DNA of 64,000 nucleotides from Ilumatobacteraceae bacterium (lineage in GTDB: Bacteria; Actinomycetota; Acidimicrobiia; Acidimicrobiales; Ilumatobacteraceae), in assembly GCA_022843125.1 (NCBI GenBank), contig JALHOG010000023.1:1-64000 (forward strand), in the 5' to 3' direction. Below are positions 24,310 through 31,958 of the stretch, one piece after another (position 1 is the first letter of the stretch; each line of letters begins with the position of its first letter). A program made the translations under genes and the position numbers. The notes under the pieces are model-generated. The model saw only the letters and a list, made by a program, of their open reading frames with translations, was not told where the DNA came from and did no database searches.

Positions 24310-24600
24310 TCAGCCGTTGAGCTGGCTGGCGATCTGGGCGTCGGTGTCCTCGATGGCCGTGGCAGCCTGGCTCAGGAACTCGCCGAGCTGGTCGAGGCTG
24401 TCGAGCATCTGGTCGGCGCCGGTTCGCCAGTCGTTGAAGGTGTTGTCGAACGCCGTTGCGGCCTGGCCGGTGAACGAGTCGCTCAGGTTGTTGAGGTAGT
24501 CGCGCAGGTTCTGGACCTGATCTTTTGCCTCGCCCGACGCCTGCTTGACGTGTGCGGCCATCTCGCGCGCCTCGTCGGCGCGCAGCTTGATTTCGCTCAT
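24310..24600 (-). CDS. WXG100 family protein (EsxA-like)
   Basis: 96 aa, the standard WXG100 length. Two helices flank SFTGQAATAF (about residues 42-51), where Phe replaces the Trp of WxG, and a Trp occurs soon after (NDWRTGADQML). Its C-terminus resembles a YxxxD/E-type export region only loosely (ATAIEDTDAQIASQL). It is the probable secreted partner of the EccC-like ATPase. The ATG at 24600 has AGGAGA 10 nt upstream. The 97-bp gap before it holds an inverted repeat, the only real gap in this part of the operon, which may allow separate expression. Confidence 0.88.
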   Translation of the reverse strand: MSEIKLRADEAREMAAHVKQASGEAKDQVQNLRDYLNNLSDSFTGQAATAFDNTFNDWRTGADQMLDSLDQLGEFLSQAATAIEDTDAQIASQLNG

Positions 24601-24636
24601 GATGTTGCTATCTCCTGGGTTGATGGTGCTGTTGTG

Positions 24637-24683
24637 AGGAACGGTAGAGATGTGGTGACGAGCGGTCGATAGGGACCGTTCCT
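24637..24683. promoter_or_regulatory. Intercistronic stem-loop upstream of the WXG100 genes
   Basis: AGGAACGGT (24637-24645) and ACCGTTCCT (24675-24683) are perfect complements separated by 29 nt, in the gap between the FHA/zinc-ribbon gene and the WXG100 pair. It could be a processing or attenuation site that sets WXG100 protein levels apart from the rest of the operon. Confidence 0.45.
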
Positions 24684-24697
24684 GCCGCCGTCGACCC

Positions 24698-25945
24698 TCA
24701 TTGCCTCGGCGCCTGGTCGATCCGGAACCGCTTCGTTCCGACCTGCATCAGCATCCCGAGGTCCACTCGGTGGGGTTGACCCGGCTCGAGCCGTACGAGT
24801 TGGCCGTCGCCGGTCGTCAGCAGGAAGGTGCCGTTGCTCGACCCGAGGTCGGTGATGACGACATCCCAATCGACCGGACGTACCTCGAGGTGGCGGCTCG
24901 ACACCTGGGAGCACTCCAATCGGACCAGCCGGGTGGTGTCCGCCGCATCGCCATCGCGTAACGACGGCTTGCGACCCAGGATCAACGTCGCATCGATCGG
25001 TTCTTCGCCACCGTCCATGAACACGAGCCGCCACGACGGGGCCGAGACATCTTCGACGTTGTCATCCCCTGGCATCAAGGGGGCTCCGCATGCACGACAC
25101 TCGACGGCGAGCAGCGGGTTGGACGCACGACACGTCGTGCAGCGCCGCGCCTTCACGGTGCGCCCACCAGTCGGTGACGCGACCTCCGGCTCTGCCGTGC
25201 CCACCAGGTCGGCAATCGCTGCCCGCATCACCGGGTCCGGGACGATCGTCGGGTCGTCCGGGGCAGCAACGAATGCATCGACTGCGGTCGATGGCATCAC
25301 CGCATGACCGAGCACCACATCGGCAAGCGCCGCTGCGGCAGCGTCCATCACGGCATCCCGGCTCGGCTCCGCGTCGACGACGTTTGCAGCAGGCTGATCG
25401 ACGCGGACAGGGTCCACGAGGGCGGCTCGCGGCGCGCCCACGGTGTCGATGTCGCGGTCAGCGGCCACGGCAACGGTGCGTTCCCGACGGGGCGGCCGAT
25501 CGTGTTCGGCAGGTTGACCGGGCGTCACGGTGAGCTGGAAACCTCCCGCTTGCACCAAGCCGCTGCGGAGATCGGTCGCCTGGTTCGCTTCGTCACCTTC
25601 GACGGCGATCGTGACCGGCCCGTCGGCTGATCGCATCGAACGCTCGACCCAGGTCCCCGAGCCACCGCCGGACAGCCGAGGGAGCGAGCGGTGATCGGAG
25701 ACGACATCGATCGCACCGAAGACGGCGATGCGCACGCCGTCGGTCCAGTCGACGACCACGAACTCACCGATCTCGAAGCCGCGCTCCTCCGCTACGAGCG
25801 TCACCTGTTCCAGCGCCTCACCGGGGAGGGCCGAGTCGAAGACCGTCGCGAGCTCAGACACCCCGCTCGGCACGAAGAGCAGTTCCGTCGAACGACGGGC
25901 GAGTAGTCCAGTGCCAGGCGTGACCCGAAGCAGAGACGGTTGCAT
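24698..25945 (-). CDS. FHA-domain protein with zinc ribbon
   Basis: 415 aa. A long N-terminal region (1-170) has alternating beta strands of unknown family; a variable Ala/Asp-rich linker follows; a zinc ribbon (CTTCRASNPLLAVECRACG, about 270-288) precedes a C-terminal FHA domain (about 300-415) with ILGRKPSLRDGD, SQVSSRHLEV and DLGSSNGTFLL, all key phosphothreonine-binding residues present. No signal peptide or membrane span is seen. The ATG at 25945 overlaps the PP2C stop (TGATG), so translation is coupled to the phosphatase, consistent with a shared phospho-signalling circuit. Confidence 0.88.
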   Translation of the reverse strand: MQPSLLRVTPGTGLLARRSTELLFVPSGVSELATVFDSALPGEALEQVTLVAEERGFEIGEFVVVDWTDGVRIAVFGAIDVVSDHRSLPRLSGGGSGTWVERSMRSADGPVTIAVEGDEANQATDLRSGLVQAGGFQLTVTPGQPAEHDRPPRRERTVAVAADRDIDTVGAPRAALVDPVRVDQPAANVVDAEPSRDAVMDAAAAALADVVLGHAVMPSTAVDAFVAAPDDPTIVPDPVMRAAIADLVGTAEPEVASPTGGRTVKARRCTTCRASNPLLAVECRACGAPLMPGDDNVEDVSAPSWRLVFMDGGEEPIDATLILGRKPSLRDGDAADTTRLVRLECSQVSSRHLEVRPVDWDVVITDLGSSNGTFLLTTGDGQLVRLEPGQPHRVDLGMLMQVGTKRFRIDQAPRQ

Positions 25946-26757
25946 CACGCGTCTCCCATCTCGGCCCGGGCGAACTCGACGACCACCGCTGTCGCGTTGT
26001 CACGGCCGCCCGCGTGCCGAGCGCGGGCAAGCAGATCGTCGACCGCTGCGGTGCACGGGGCAAGTGTGAGCGACCGTTCCATGGTCTCCTGATCGAGCTG
26101 CCCGTGGACTCCATCGGTACAGAGCAGGAACCGATCGCCGGCCATCACCGAGTAGGAAGCGACGTGTGCGGCGATCGGCAGGTCGGACGACCGGCCGATG
26201 TGGGAGGTCAGCGCGTCGAGTCGGATTTTCGACCGCTCTGCAACTTCCAGCGGCACACCCGAGGCGATCAGTTCGTTGCGCACCGTGTGATCACGCGTGA
26301 GCTGTTCGAGCTCCCCACCGCGAAACCGATACGCACGGGAATCACCGACGCTGAGGACCACGGCGTGGTTGCGGTGTGCTGCGAGGGTCACGAGCGTTGT
26401 CCCGAGCTGATCGACGTCTGCCTGTTCTCCGGCATGGAGAACGGCGCTGTTCGCCCGAGCGGCCAGACCTGCGGCCGAGGCCTCGGTCATGCCCGCACCG
26501 TGGTGCCGGACGACGTCGATCGCGGTCGCAGCGGCAAGCGCTCCACCACGGTGGCCGCCCATGCCGTCAGCGATGGCGAACAACGTGTCGGCGACCGTCG
26601 CCCATCGGTCTTCGTTCTCGGAGCGGACCGAACCCACGTCGGAGTCCCCGGCCCAGTCGGCGACGACGAACGGTCCGAGGATGCCGTCGCGTCGGAGTTG
26701 ATCGAGGAGTCCGTCCTCCTCGGTCGGCGTCGTGTCGTCATCGCGGCGGTCAGCCAT
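25945..26757 (-). CDS. PP2C-family Ser/Thr protein phosphatase
   Basis: 270 aa. Metal-binding and core motifs: GSVRSENEDRW (about 42-52), FAIADGMGGHRGGALAA, GTTLVTLAAHRN, VLSVGDSRAYRFRGGEL, LCTDGVHGQL and GGRDNATAVVVEF; the Asp residues that bind the two metals are all present. The enzyme would remove phosphate from Ser/Thr of proteins phosphorylated by the kinase at 38603. The ATG at 26757 has AGGGGA 8 nt upstream and overlaps the preceding gene by 8 bp. The open frame could start at 26778, but the internal ATG has the better ribosome-binding site. Confidence 0.93.
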   Translation of the reverse strand: MADRRDDDTTPTEEDGLLDQLRRDGILGPFVVADWAGDSDVGSVRSENEDRWATVADTLFAIADGMGGHRGGALAAATAIDVVRHHGAGMTEASAAGLAARANSAVLHAGEQADVDQLGTTLVTLAAHRNHAVVLSVGDSRAYRFRGGELEQLTRDHTVRNELIASGVPLEVAERSKIRLDALTSHIGRSSDLPIAAHVASYSVMAGDRFLLCTDGVHGQLDQETMERSLTLAPCTAAVDDLLARARHAGGRDNATAVVVEFARAEMGDA

Positions 26758-27469
26758 CGAGGCCGTCCCCTGTGTCATCACCGACGTCCTGCGGCGTGCT
26801 CACCGATGGAATCGAGCCATCGGTGGGTTCTTCGTCCCCGCTACCGAGCCGCCCGACGACCAGAACGGCCACGAGGGCCACCACGACGGCACCGAGACCG
26901 ACGGCAACGTACTTCCATGGCCCCGCATGATGCGTCTCGCGCCGCTCGGGTTCTGTGGGCATCACCATGCGCGCCGGTGGCTTCCACCCTCCCTCTGCAT
27001 CGATGGCTGGAGCTCGCGGCGCACTCGCCACAGGCTGCTCGTTCGGTACTGACGACCGAGCCGTCGTGCGCTCGATCGGATCGATGACGGGGGGCGGCGC
27101 CACAGTCGGGAGTTCCGGAGCCGCCGGCCGAACCGGAGGCGGAGCGGCGGCGGGTGCCAAGGCACCCGCCGAGTCGCTGTCACCGTTGCGCGCCGCATCG
27201 GCGACCCGACGCAACTCGTCGAAGTCGATCGACTCGACGTGAACCGTCGCATCGCGAGGGGCGGCGAACGTCGTCGGAGGGGGGAGCGCGTCGTCTGACG
27301 GTTGTGGCCGCTTCGCCTCCGCCGCGAAGCGACGCAGTTCGTCCATCGTGTTGTCGTCGGCCTGCACGGTCACATCGGACGCAACGGACGCCCTCGAGTC
27401 GGCAGCGAGCCGGCGAAGGTCCTCCATCGTCATGTCGTCGGCCTCAACGGTCCGGTCGTCGTCAGCCAT
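26750..27469 (-). CDS. Single-span membrane protein with three N-terminal Thr/acidic repeats
   Basis: 239 aa, no known family. Three related units of about 20 residues occur at 4-26, 31-53 and 72-94: each has TV (Thr7, Thr34, Thr75), two to four residues later an acidic cluster, then (M/F)-acidic-acidic-LRR. A Pro/Ala-rich linker (100-175) leads to one membrane helix (YVAVGLGAVVVALVAVLVVG, about 190-209) and a short acidic outer tail. The repeats look like phosphothreonine docking sites for the FHA proteins of this locus. It overlaps the transglutaminase-like gene and the PP2C gene by 8 bp each. Confidence 0.7.
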   Translation of the reverse strand: MADDDRTVEADDMTMEDLRRLAADSRASVASDVTVQADDNTMDELRRFAAEAKRPQPSDDALPPPTTFAAPRDATVHVESIDFDELRRVADAARNGDSDSAGALAPAAAPPPVRPAAPELPTVAPPPVIDPIERTTARSSVPNEQPVASAPRAPAIDAEGGWKPPARMVMPTEPERRETHHAGPWKYVAVGLGAVVVALVAVLVVGRLGSGDEEPTDGSIPSVSTPQDVGDDTGDGLDG

Positions 27470-29822
27470 CGATGTCCTCGGCGATCAGTGGGTCCTTGCG
27501 CAGCAGTGGGCGGGGATCGATCCGGTGGCGCAGCCGACTCCACACTCCCTGGCGCTGTCCGATGTGGTGAATGAGCTGGTCGGTCCGTTGCCACGCCTCT
27601 GCGGCGAGCTCGGGTTCGGCTGGGCTGGGGTGGTATGCGGCTTCGTCTGCATCGCGGGCGAGGGCGACCAGGAGTGAACCTTCTCCCTCAGCTACCAGCT
27701 CGGCTGCCTCGAGCCCGCGCGCGAACTCGAGTGTGGTGGCGTGCCGTCGGGGCTTGGCGCCCAGCTCCTCGAACCGGTCAACCACCTCGTGCCAGGCGCC
27801 GGCGATCTGCCGAGATGGGCTCGCGGCATGTCGGCGGCGGCGTGTACGTCGCCGCTTGAGCGCGACGACCACACCGGCACCGCCGAGCAGTAGGGCGATC
27901 GGCGACGCCGCGGCCGAGCCGATGAGGATGGTGCGCACGGGGATCCCGTCGCCGGTCGTCTCCTCGGTCTCGTCCTCGGCCGTCTCCTCCTCCTCTTCCT
28001 CGAGATCGGTGTCACGGTCGAGGAGCGGTGGCAGCACGGGTGGCGGCGGGTCGGGCGGCGGGTTCGGCACCGCGACCTCCCGCTGGCTCCGACCGGCCGT
28101 GGTGTCTTCAGGCAAGCGCTCACGTGGCGGCGTCACGTCGAACGGGATCCACCCGATACCGTCGAAGTTCACTTCGATCCACGCGCTCATGTCGTCTGCG
28201 ACGACGCTCAGGCGGTTGCCGTCCCAGCGATCATCCACCTCCTCGTCGTCGACGAGGAAGCCGACCACAACCCGGGCGGGAAGGCCTTCGCTCCGGGCGA
28301 TCAGGGCGGCCGTGGCGGCGTACTGCTCCTCGAAGCCTGCAATTCTCTCGGGCTCGTTGACGAACTCGGCGAGTCGGATCAGGCGATGCCCGGATCGCCC
28401 GGTCTCCGACTCTTCGCGGCTGTCATAGAAGCCGCTATCGACGAAGCGCGCCTGGATCTTCTGGACCTGCTCCCAACCGACATCGGCTCCCTCCAACACG
28501 TCGCCGGCCAGATTCACGAGCTGCGGCGCTGCGAGATCGAGTGGCTCGCGCTTGGTCACGGTGGCGCCGCGGAGGTCGAGTTGATCGATCGACGGCGGAA
28601 TCGCCGAGACCACGTCGTACACCAAGCCGCGGTCGGGCCCATCGGGCGCCTGGGCGACCGTGCCGGTGTCTGGGTTGAAGCGCAGGTCGAGCGGGGCCGC
28701 ACTGGATACCGACACGGGCCAGCCGACGTTGGGGAGCCACGCTGGGTTGAAGTCGCCATTGGCGATCTCGTCGTACTCGACGATCTCGATGGTGGCAGCC
28801 ACGCGTTCCCAGCCCTCGATCGTGGCGTCTACAGGCGGCGGGAACACCGAGTCGACCGGTCGGAACTGACCCAATGCGTCGTGGGCCTCGTTGGCAACGG
28901 CCCAGTACTCGCTGTTGTAGTGGTCGAGCACCGCGATCGGGAATCGGTCGACCCGTGTGTCGGTCGTGACCGTGAAGAGGACACGATCGGCGTTCTCGGC
29001 CTGTAGCGCCGCCTTGATCTGCACCAGCGGGCTCGGCTGCTTCAACGGATCGAACGGTGGCGTCTGGTACTCGCGTAGATCGAACCGTTCGTTTGACGCC
29101 GCCAGCGGCAAGCGTGGGCCGATGAACGACGACGCAATCGCGATGGCTGCGGCGACGGCGAGCGCAGCGGTCCATCCTGTGTGGCGCCCAGGCGCCTCGA
29201 TCGTCAGGTCTTCGAAGAGCTCGGCCTCGTGGGTCCGGCGTCGCTGCTGGAGGAAGCCGAGCAGCAGCGCGCCGATCACCATCACGGCGCCCTGGGCAAG
29301 GGCGACGTTGCGATTCTCGAGCGTGATCAGCAGCGACAGCGCGAGCGCCAGCACAGGACCGATCGTCGCGAGCGCAGGGTTCCGGCTGGAACGCACCACC
29401 TCGCAGCCGACCATGGCTCCGAACCAGGCCACCGTGAACGGCAACACCCGGTACTCCGCCGTCACATCGGCAGGCGGGATCGACGACAGCACCTGGGCCC
29501 ATCCCCCGATGAGCCCGTCGAAGAAGGTCGAGAACGCTCCAGGGGTCGGCACGCCCCGGGCGGCGACGGTGCCCAGCAGCACGAATGCGAACAACGAGAC
29601 GAGGATCGCCTCGGGGGCACTCAGCTTCGCCCAACGACAACCGAACATGACCAGCGAGGCGCCGGTCGCGCCGATCACCGCCGCCGGTACGAATGACCAG
29701 TCAGGGAAGACCCCGCGAAACCCGAACGCCGCGACTGCCGCCATCACGGCGACGATCGCGGCTGGTACGACGAGGTCGTGCGCCGGAGTGTTTCGCGTGT
29801 TCAACGCGCCACCGCCTGCCAC
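27462..29822 (-). CDS. TgpA/DUF3488-type transglutaminase-like membrane protein, catalytic Cys and His missing
   Basis: 786 aa: about six membrane helices (15-215), an extracytoplasmic transglutaminase-like domain (about 430-570), a second membrane helix (about 650) and a cytoplasmic DUF4129-like tail. The active-site region, normally xCEQYA, reads FEEQYAATAALIARSEGLPARVVVGF: Glu498 replaces Cys. The catalytic His of (H)AWVEV is Ser546 (DMSAWIEVNF), while the Asp in FDVTP remains. The fold is thus kept but catalysis is not expected. The GTG at 29822 overlaps DUF58 by 22 bp; a TTG at 29804 (TTGA overlap) is an alternative start. This gene triad with DUF58 and MoxR is common in bacteria. Confidence 0.87.
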   Translation of the reverse strand: MAGGGALNTRNTPAHDLVVPAAIVAVMAAVAAFGFRGVFPDWSFVPAAVIGATGASLVMFGCRWAKLSAPEAILVSLFAFVLLGTVAARGVPTPGAFSTFFDGLIGGWAQVLSSIPPADVTAEYRVLPFTVAWFGAMVGCEVVRSSRNPALATIGPVLALALSLLITLENRNVALAQGAVMVIGALLLGFLQQRRRTHEAELFEDLTIEAPGRHTGWTAALAVAAAIAIASSFIGPRLPLAASNERFDLREYQTPPFDPLKQPSPLVQIKAALQAENADRVLFTVTTDTRVDRFPIAVLDHYNSEYWAVANEAHDALGQFRPVDSVFPPPVDATIEGWERVAATIEIVEYDEIANGDFNPAWLPNVGWPVSVSSAAPLDLRFNPDTGTVAQAPDGPDRGLVYDVVSAIPPSIDQLDLRGATVTKREPLDLAAPQLVNLAGDVLEGADVGWEQVQKIQARFVDSGFYDSREESETGRSGHRLIRLAEFVNEPERIAGFEEQYAATAALIARSEGLPARVVVGFLVDDEEVDDRWDGNRLSVVADDMSAWIEVNFDGIGWIPFDVTPPRERLPEDTTAGRSQREVAVPNPPPDPPPPVLPPLLDRDTDLEEEEEETAEDETEETTGDGIPVRTILIGSAAASPIALLLGGAGVVVALKRRRTRRRRHAASPSRQIAGAWHEVVDRFEELGAKPRRHATTLEFARGLEAAELVAEGEGSLLVALARDADEAAYHPSPAEPELAAEAWQRTDQLIHHIGQRQGVWSRLRHRIDPRPLLRKDPLIAEDIDG

Positions 29823-30961
29823 GCCTTGCGAAAGCCATCCAGATCGCCGATGTCGATCACGCGGGCGCCCGGGACCGCGCCCGCTTGCGTATGGCCGCGA
29901 GGCCAGATGCGAACGATGATCACCCGCGCATGCCGCTTGGCTTGCGAGGCCATCACGACCAGATCGGTCGGGTCGAGGCCACCGGTGACGACGACGGCGG
30001 CCGACGTGCCGGCTTCGGTTCGGATGCCGGTGAGGGTCGCGGCCGTCAGGTCGCCATCCGGCGAGGGCGCCGCGGCCGCCAAGCGATCGAGCACGTCGTC
30101 CTGCCCGCCCGGTTTCGAGCGTCCGAGGAGTGGGCCCGACGTCGTCCAGATGGCGAGTGGCTCGCGGTGGAGCAACGACGACACCGCCAGGGAAGCTGTG
30201 ACCTCCATCGCGACCTCGAACTGGGCTCCGGACAACGATGCGAGTCGGTCGTCGACGACGACGAGCAACTGTGGCCGACGGTTGTCGACGTAGTGACGAA
30301 CCATCGGTTTGTTGGCCCGCGCCGTCGACATCCAGTGAATGTGCCGGTAGTCATCACCGGGCTCGTACTCACGCAACGCGTGGAACGCGACGTCGCCCGC
30401 AGGCGACGTCTCCGAAGTCGGCCCTTCGAGATCTTTGGCGAATCCCACCGGCAGCGGCGGCAGCGCCAGGTAGCGCGGGTGGACGTAGAAGGTCTCCTCG
30501 GCCGCGTGGCAGACCTCGCGGCGCATCAGCTGCAGCGGATCCTGGCGGGCGATCACCGCCGGTCCGACCGTCATCACACCGCGCTGCGAGGTCGGTAGCG
30601 AGTAGATGGCCTGATGCCGCTGCCCGGATGCCAGCCCGGGCACCTCGACCCGAACGAACCGGTCGGAGACCGAGTCCTCGATGACCCGCGGCCGAATGGG
30701 GCCGCCTCCGGGGTTGCCGACCTCGAGGACGGCGACCGCACGCTCGCCCACCATCACGCGCCGCGGATCGAGGGTGCGGGTGACATCCAGACGCATGCGA
30801 CCGAGGACGAAGGGGATCGCCGCCACCATCGCCAGCAGGCAGCCAGCAGCGACCACCATCAGCTCGACCCAGCCGAGCTGCCATCCGCCTACATACGCGA
30901 CGAAGCCGAGGCCGGCAACGAGCAGCCCGGCTGCCGTCAAGGGAATCGCCGACCTCGCCAC
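29801..30961 (-). CDS. DUF58 domain protein
   Basis: 386 aa. Two N-terminal membrane helices (about 8-50), then a beta-rich segment and a DUF58 domain (FHALREYEPGDDYRHIHWMSTAR, about 215-237) within a von Willebrand-A-like region (LLVVVDDRLAS, about 255-265). DUF58 proteins are partners of MoxR AAA ATPases in maturation or chaperone functions for surface complexes. The GTG at 30961 lies 3 bp after the MoxR stop, so the genes are tightly coupled. The DxSxS MIDAS-like motif is not complete (DDRLAS), which is frequent in DUF58. Confidence 0.9.
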   Translation of the reverse strand: MARSAIPLTAAGLLVAGLGFVAYVGGWQLGWVELMVVAAGCLLAMVAAIPFVLGRMRLDVTRTLDPRRVMVGERAVAVLEVGNPGGGPIRPRVIEDSVSDRFVRVEVPGLASGQRHQAIYSLPTSQRGVMTVGPAVIARQDPLQLMRREVCHAAEETFYVHPRYLALPPLPVGFAKDLEGPTSETSPAGDVAFHALREYEPGDDYRHIHWMSTARANKPMVRHYVDNRRPQLLVVVDDRLASLSGAQFEVAMEVTASLAVSSLLHREPLAIWTTSGPLLGRSKPGGQDDVLDRLAAAAPSPDGDLTAATLTGIRTEAGTSAAVVVTGGLDPTDLVVMASQAKRHARVIIVRIWPRGHTQAGAVPGARVIDIGDLDGFRKAWQAVAR

Positions 30962-30964
30962 CGA

Positions 30965-31936
30965 TCAGGCTCCGGAGCGCACCGGAGCGGGAGCGTCGAC
31001 GCGTTCGAGTACCTGTTCGACCAGATCCTCGGTGCGCGTGCCCCGCAGCTCTGCCTCGGGTGTTAGCAGCATGCGGTGCTCCATGACAGCGTGGGCGACC
31101 GACTTCACGTCATCGGGTGTGACGAACACGCGGCCCTGCGAGGCGGCGAGCGCTCGGCTGCTCTTCATCATCGCGATGCAGCCGCGGGTGGAGACACCGA
31201 GTCGGAGCTCTGTCATGCGTCGCGTCTCGTCGGCCAGCCGGACGATGTAGCTCCGGATCGGGTCCTCGAGATGGACGCCGCCGGCGACCCTGATGAGGCG
31301 CGCCACGTCGTCGGTGCTCATCACCTCCTGGATGCTCGAGGAGTCGACTCCCGCGGCAATGCTGCGGAGCACGTCGACCTCGGCGTCGTGACTCGGGTAG
31401 CCGAGGCTCGTCCGCATCAGGAAGCGATCGAGTTGGGCCTCCGGGAGGCGATACGTGCCCTCCTGTTCGATCGGGTTCTGGGTGGCGATGACGACGAACG
31501 GTCGCGGTACCGGTCGGGTCTCGGTGCCCACGGTGACCTGCCGCTCCTCCATCACCTCGAGCAGTGCCGACTGGGTCTTGGGCGAGGCGCGGTTGATCTC
31601 GTCGGCGAGCACGACGTTCGAGAAGATCGGACCCTGCATGAACCGGAACTCACCGGAGCCCTGGTTGTAGACCAACCCGCCGGTGACGTCCGACGGCAGC
31701 AGGTCGGGGGTGAACTGGATGCGGTCCCAGCTGCCCCGGAACGAGTTGGCGATCGACTTCGCCAGCGACGTCTTTCCGGTACCCGGCCGGTCCTCCAGGA
31801 GCAGGTGCCCCTCCGAGAACAGGCACACCAGCGACATCGCGATCTGGTTGTCCTTCCCCTTGATCACCGTCCCCACGTTCTTCAACAGCACGTTGAACCA
31901 CTGTGCGAACGCATCCACCTGTTGTTGCTCGATCAT
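30965..31936 (-). CDS. MoxR-family AAA+ ATPase
   Basis: 323 aa, typical MoxR length. Walker A EDRPGTGKTSLAKS (about 48-60), Walker B VVLADEINRASPKTQSALLEVM, sensor 1 IATQNPIEQEGTYRLPEAQLDRF and the C-terminal lid with STRGC. Cytoplasmic chaperone-like ATPase presumed to act on the DUF58 and membrane proteins encoded next to it. The ATG at 31936 lies 22 bp after the giant surface-protein gene, on the same strand, so it belongs to the same transcription unit. Confidence 0.95.
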   Translation of the reverse strand: MIEQQQVDAFAQWFNVLLKNVGTVIKGKDNQIAMSLVCLFSEGHLLLEDRPGTGKTSLAKSIANSFRGSWDRIQFTPDLLPSDVTGGLVYNQGSGEFRFMQGPIFSNVVLADEINRASPKTQSALLEVMEERQVTVGTETRPVPRPFVVIATQNPIEQEGTYRLPEAQLDRFLMRTSLGYPSHDAEVDVLRSIAAGVDSSSIQEVMSTDDVARLIRVAGGVHLEDPIRSYIVRLADETRRMTELRLGVSTRGCIAMMKSSRALAASQGRVFVTPDDVKSVAHAVMEHRMLLTPEAELRGTRTEDLVEQVLERVDAPAPVRSGA

Positions 31937-31958
31937 GTCGCTCCCTCACTCGGTCCGA

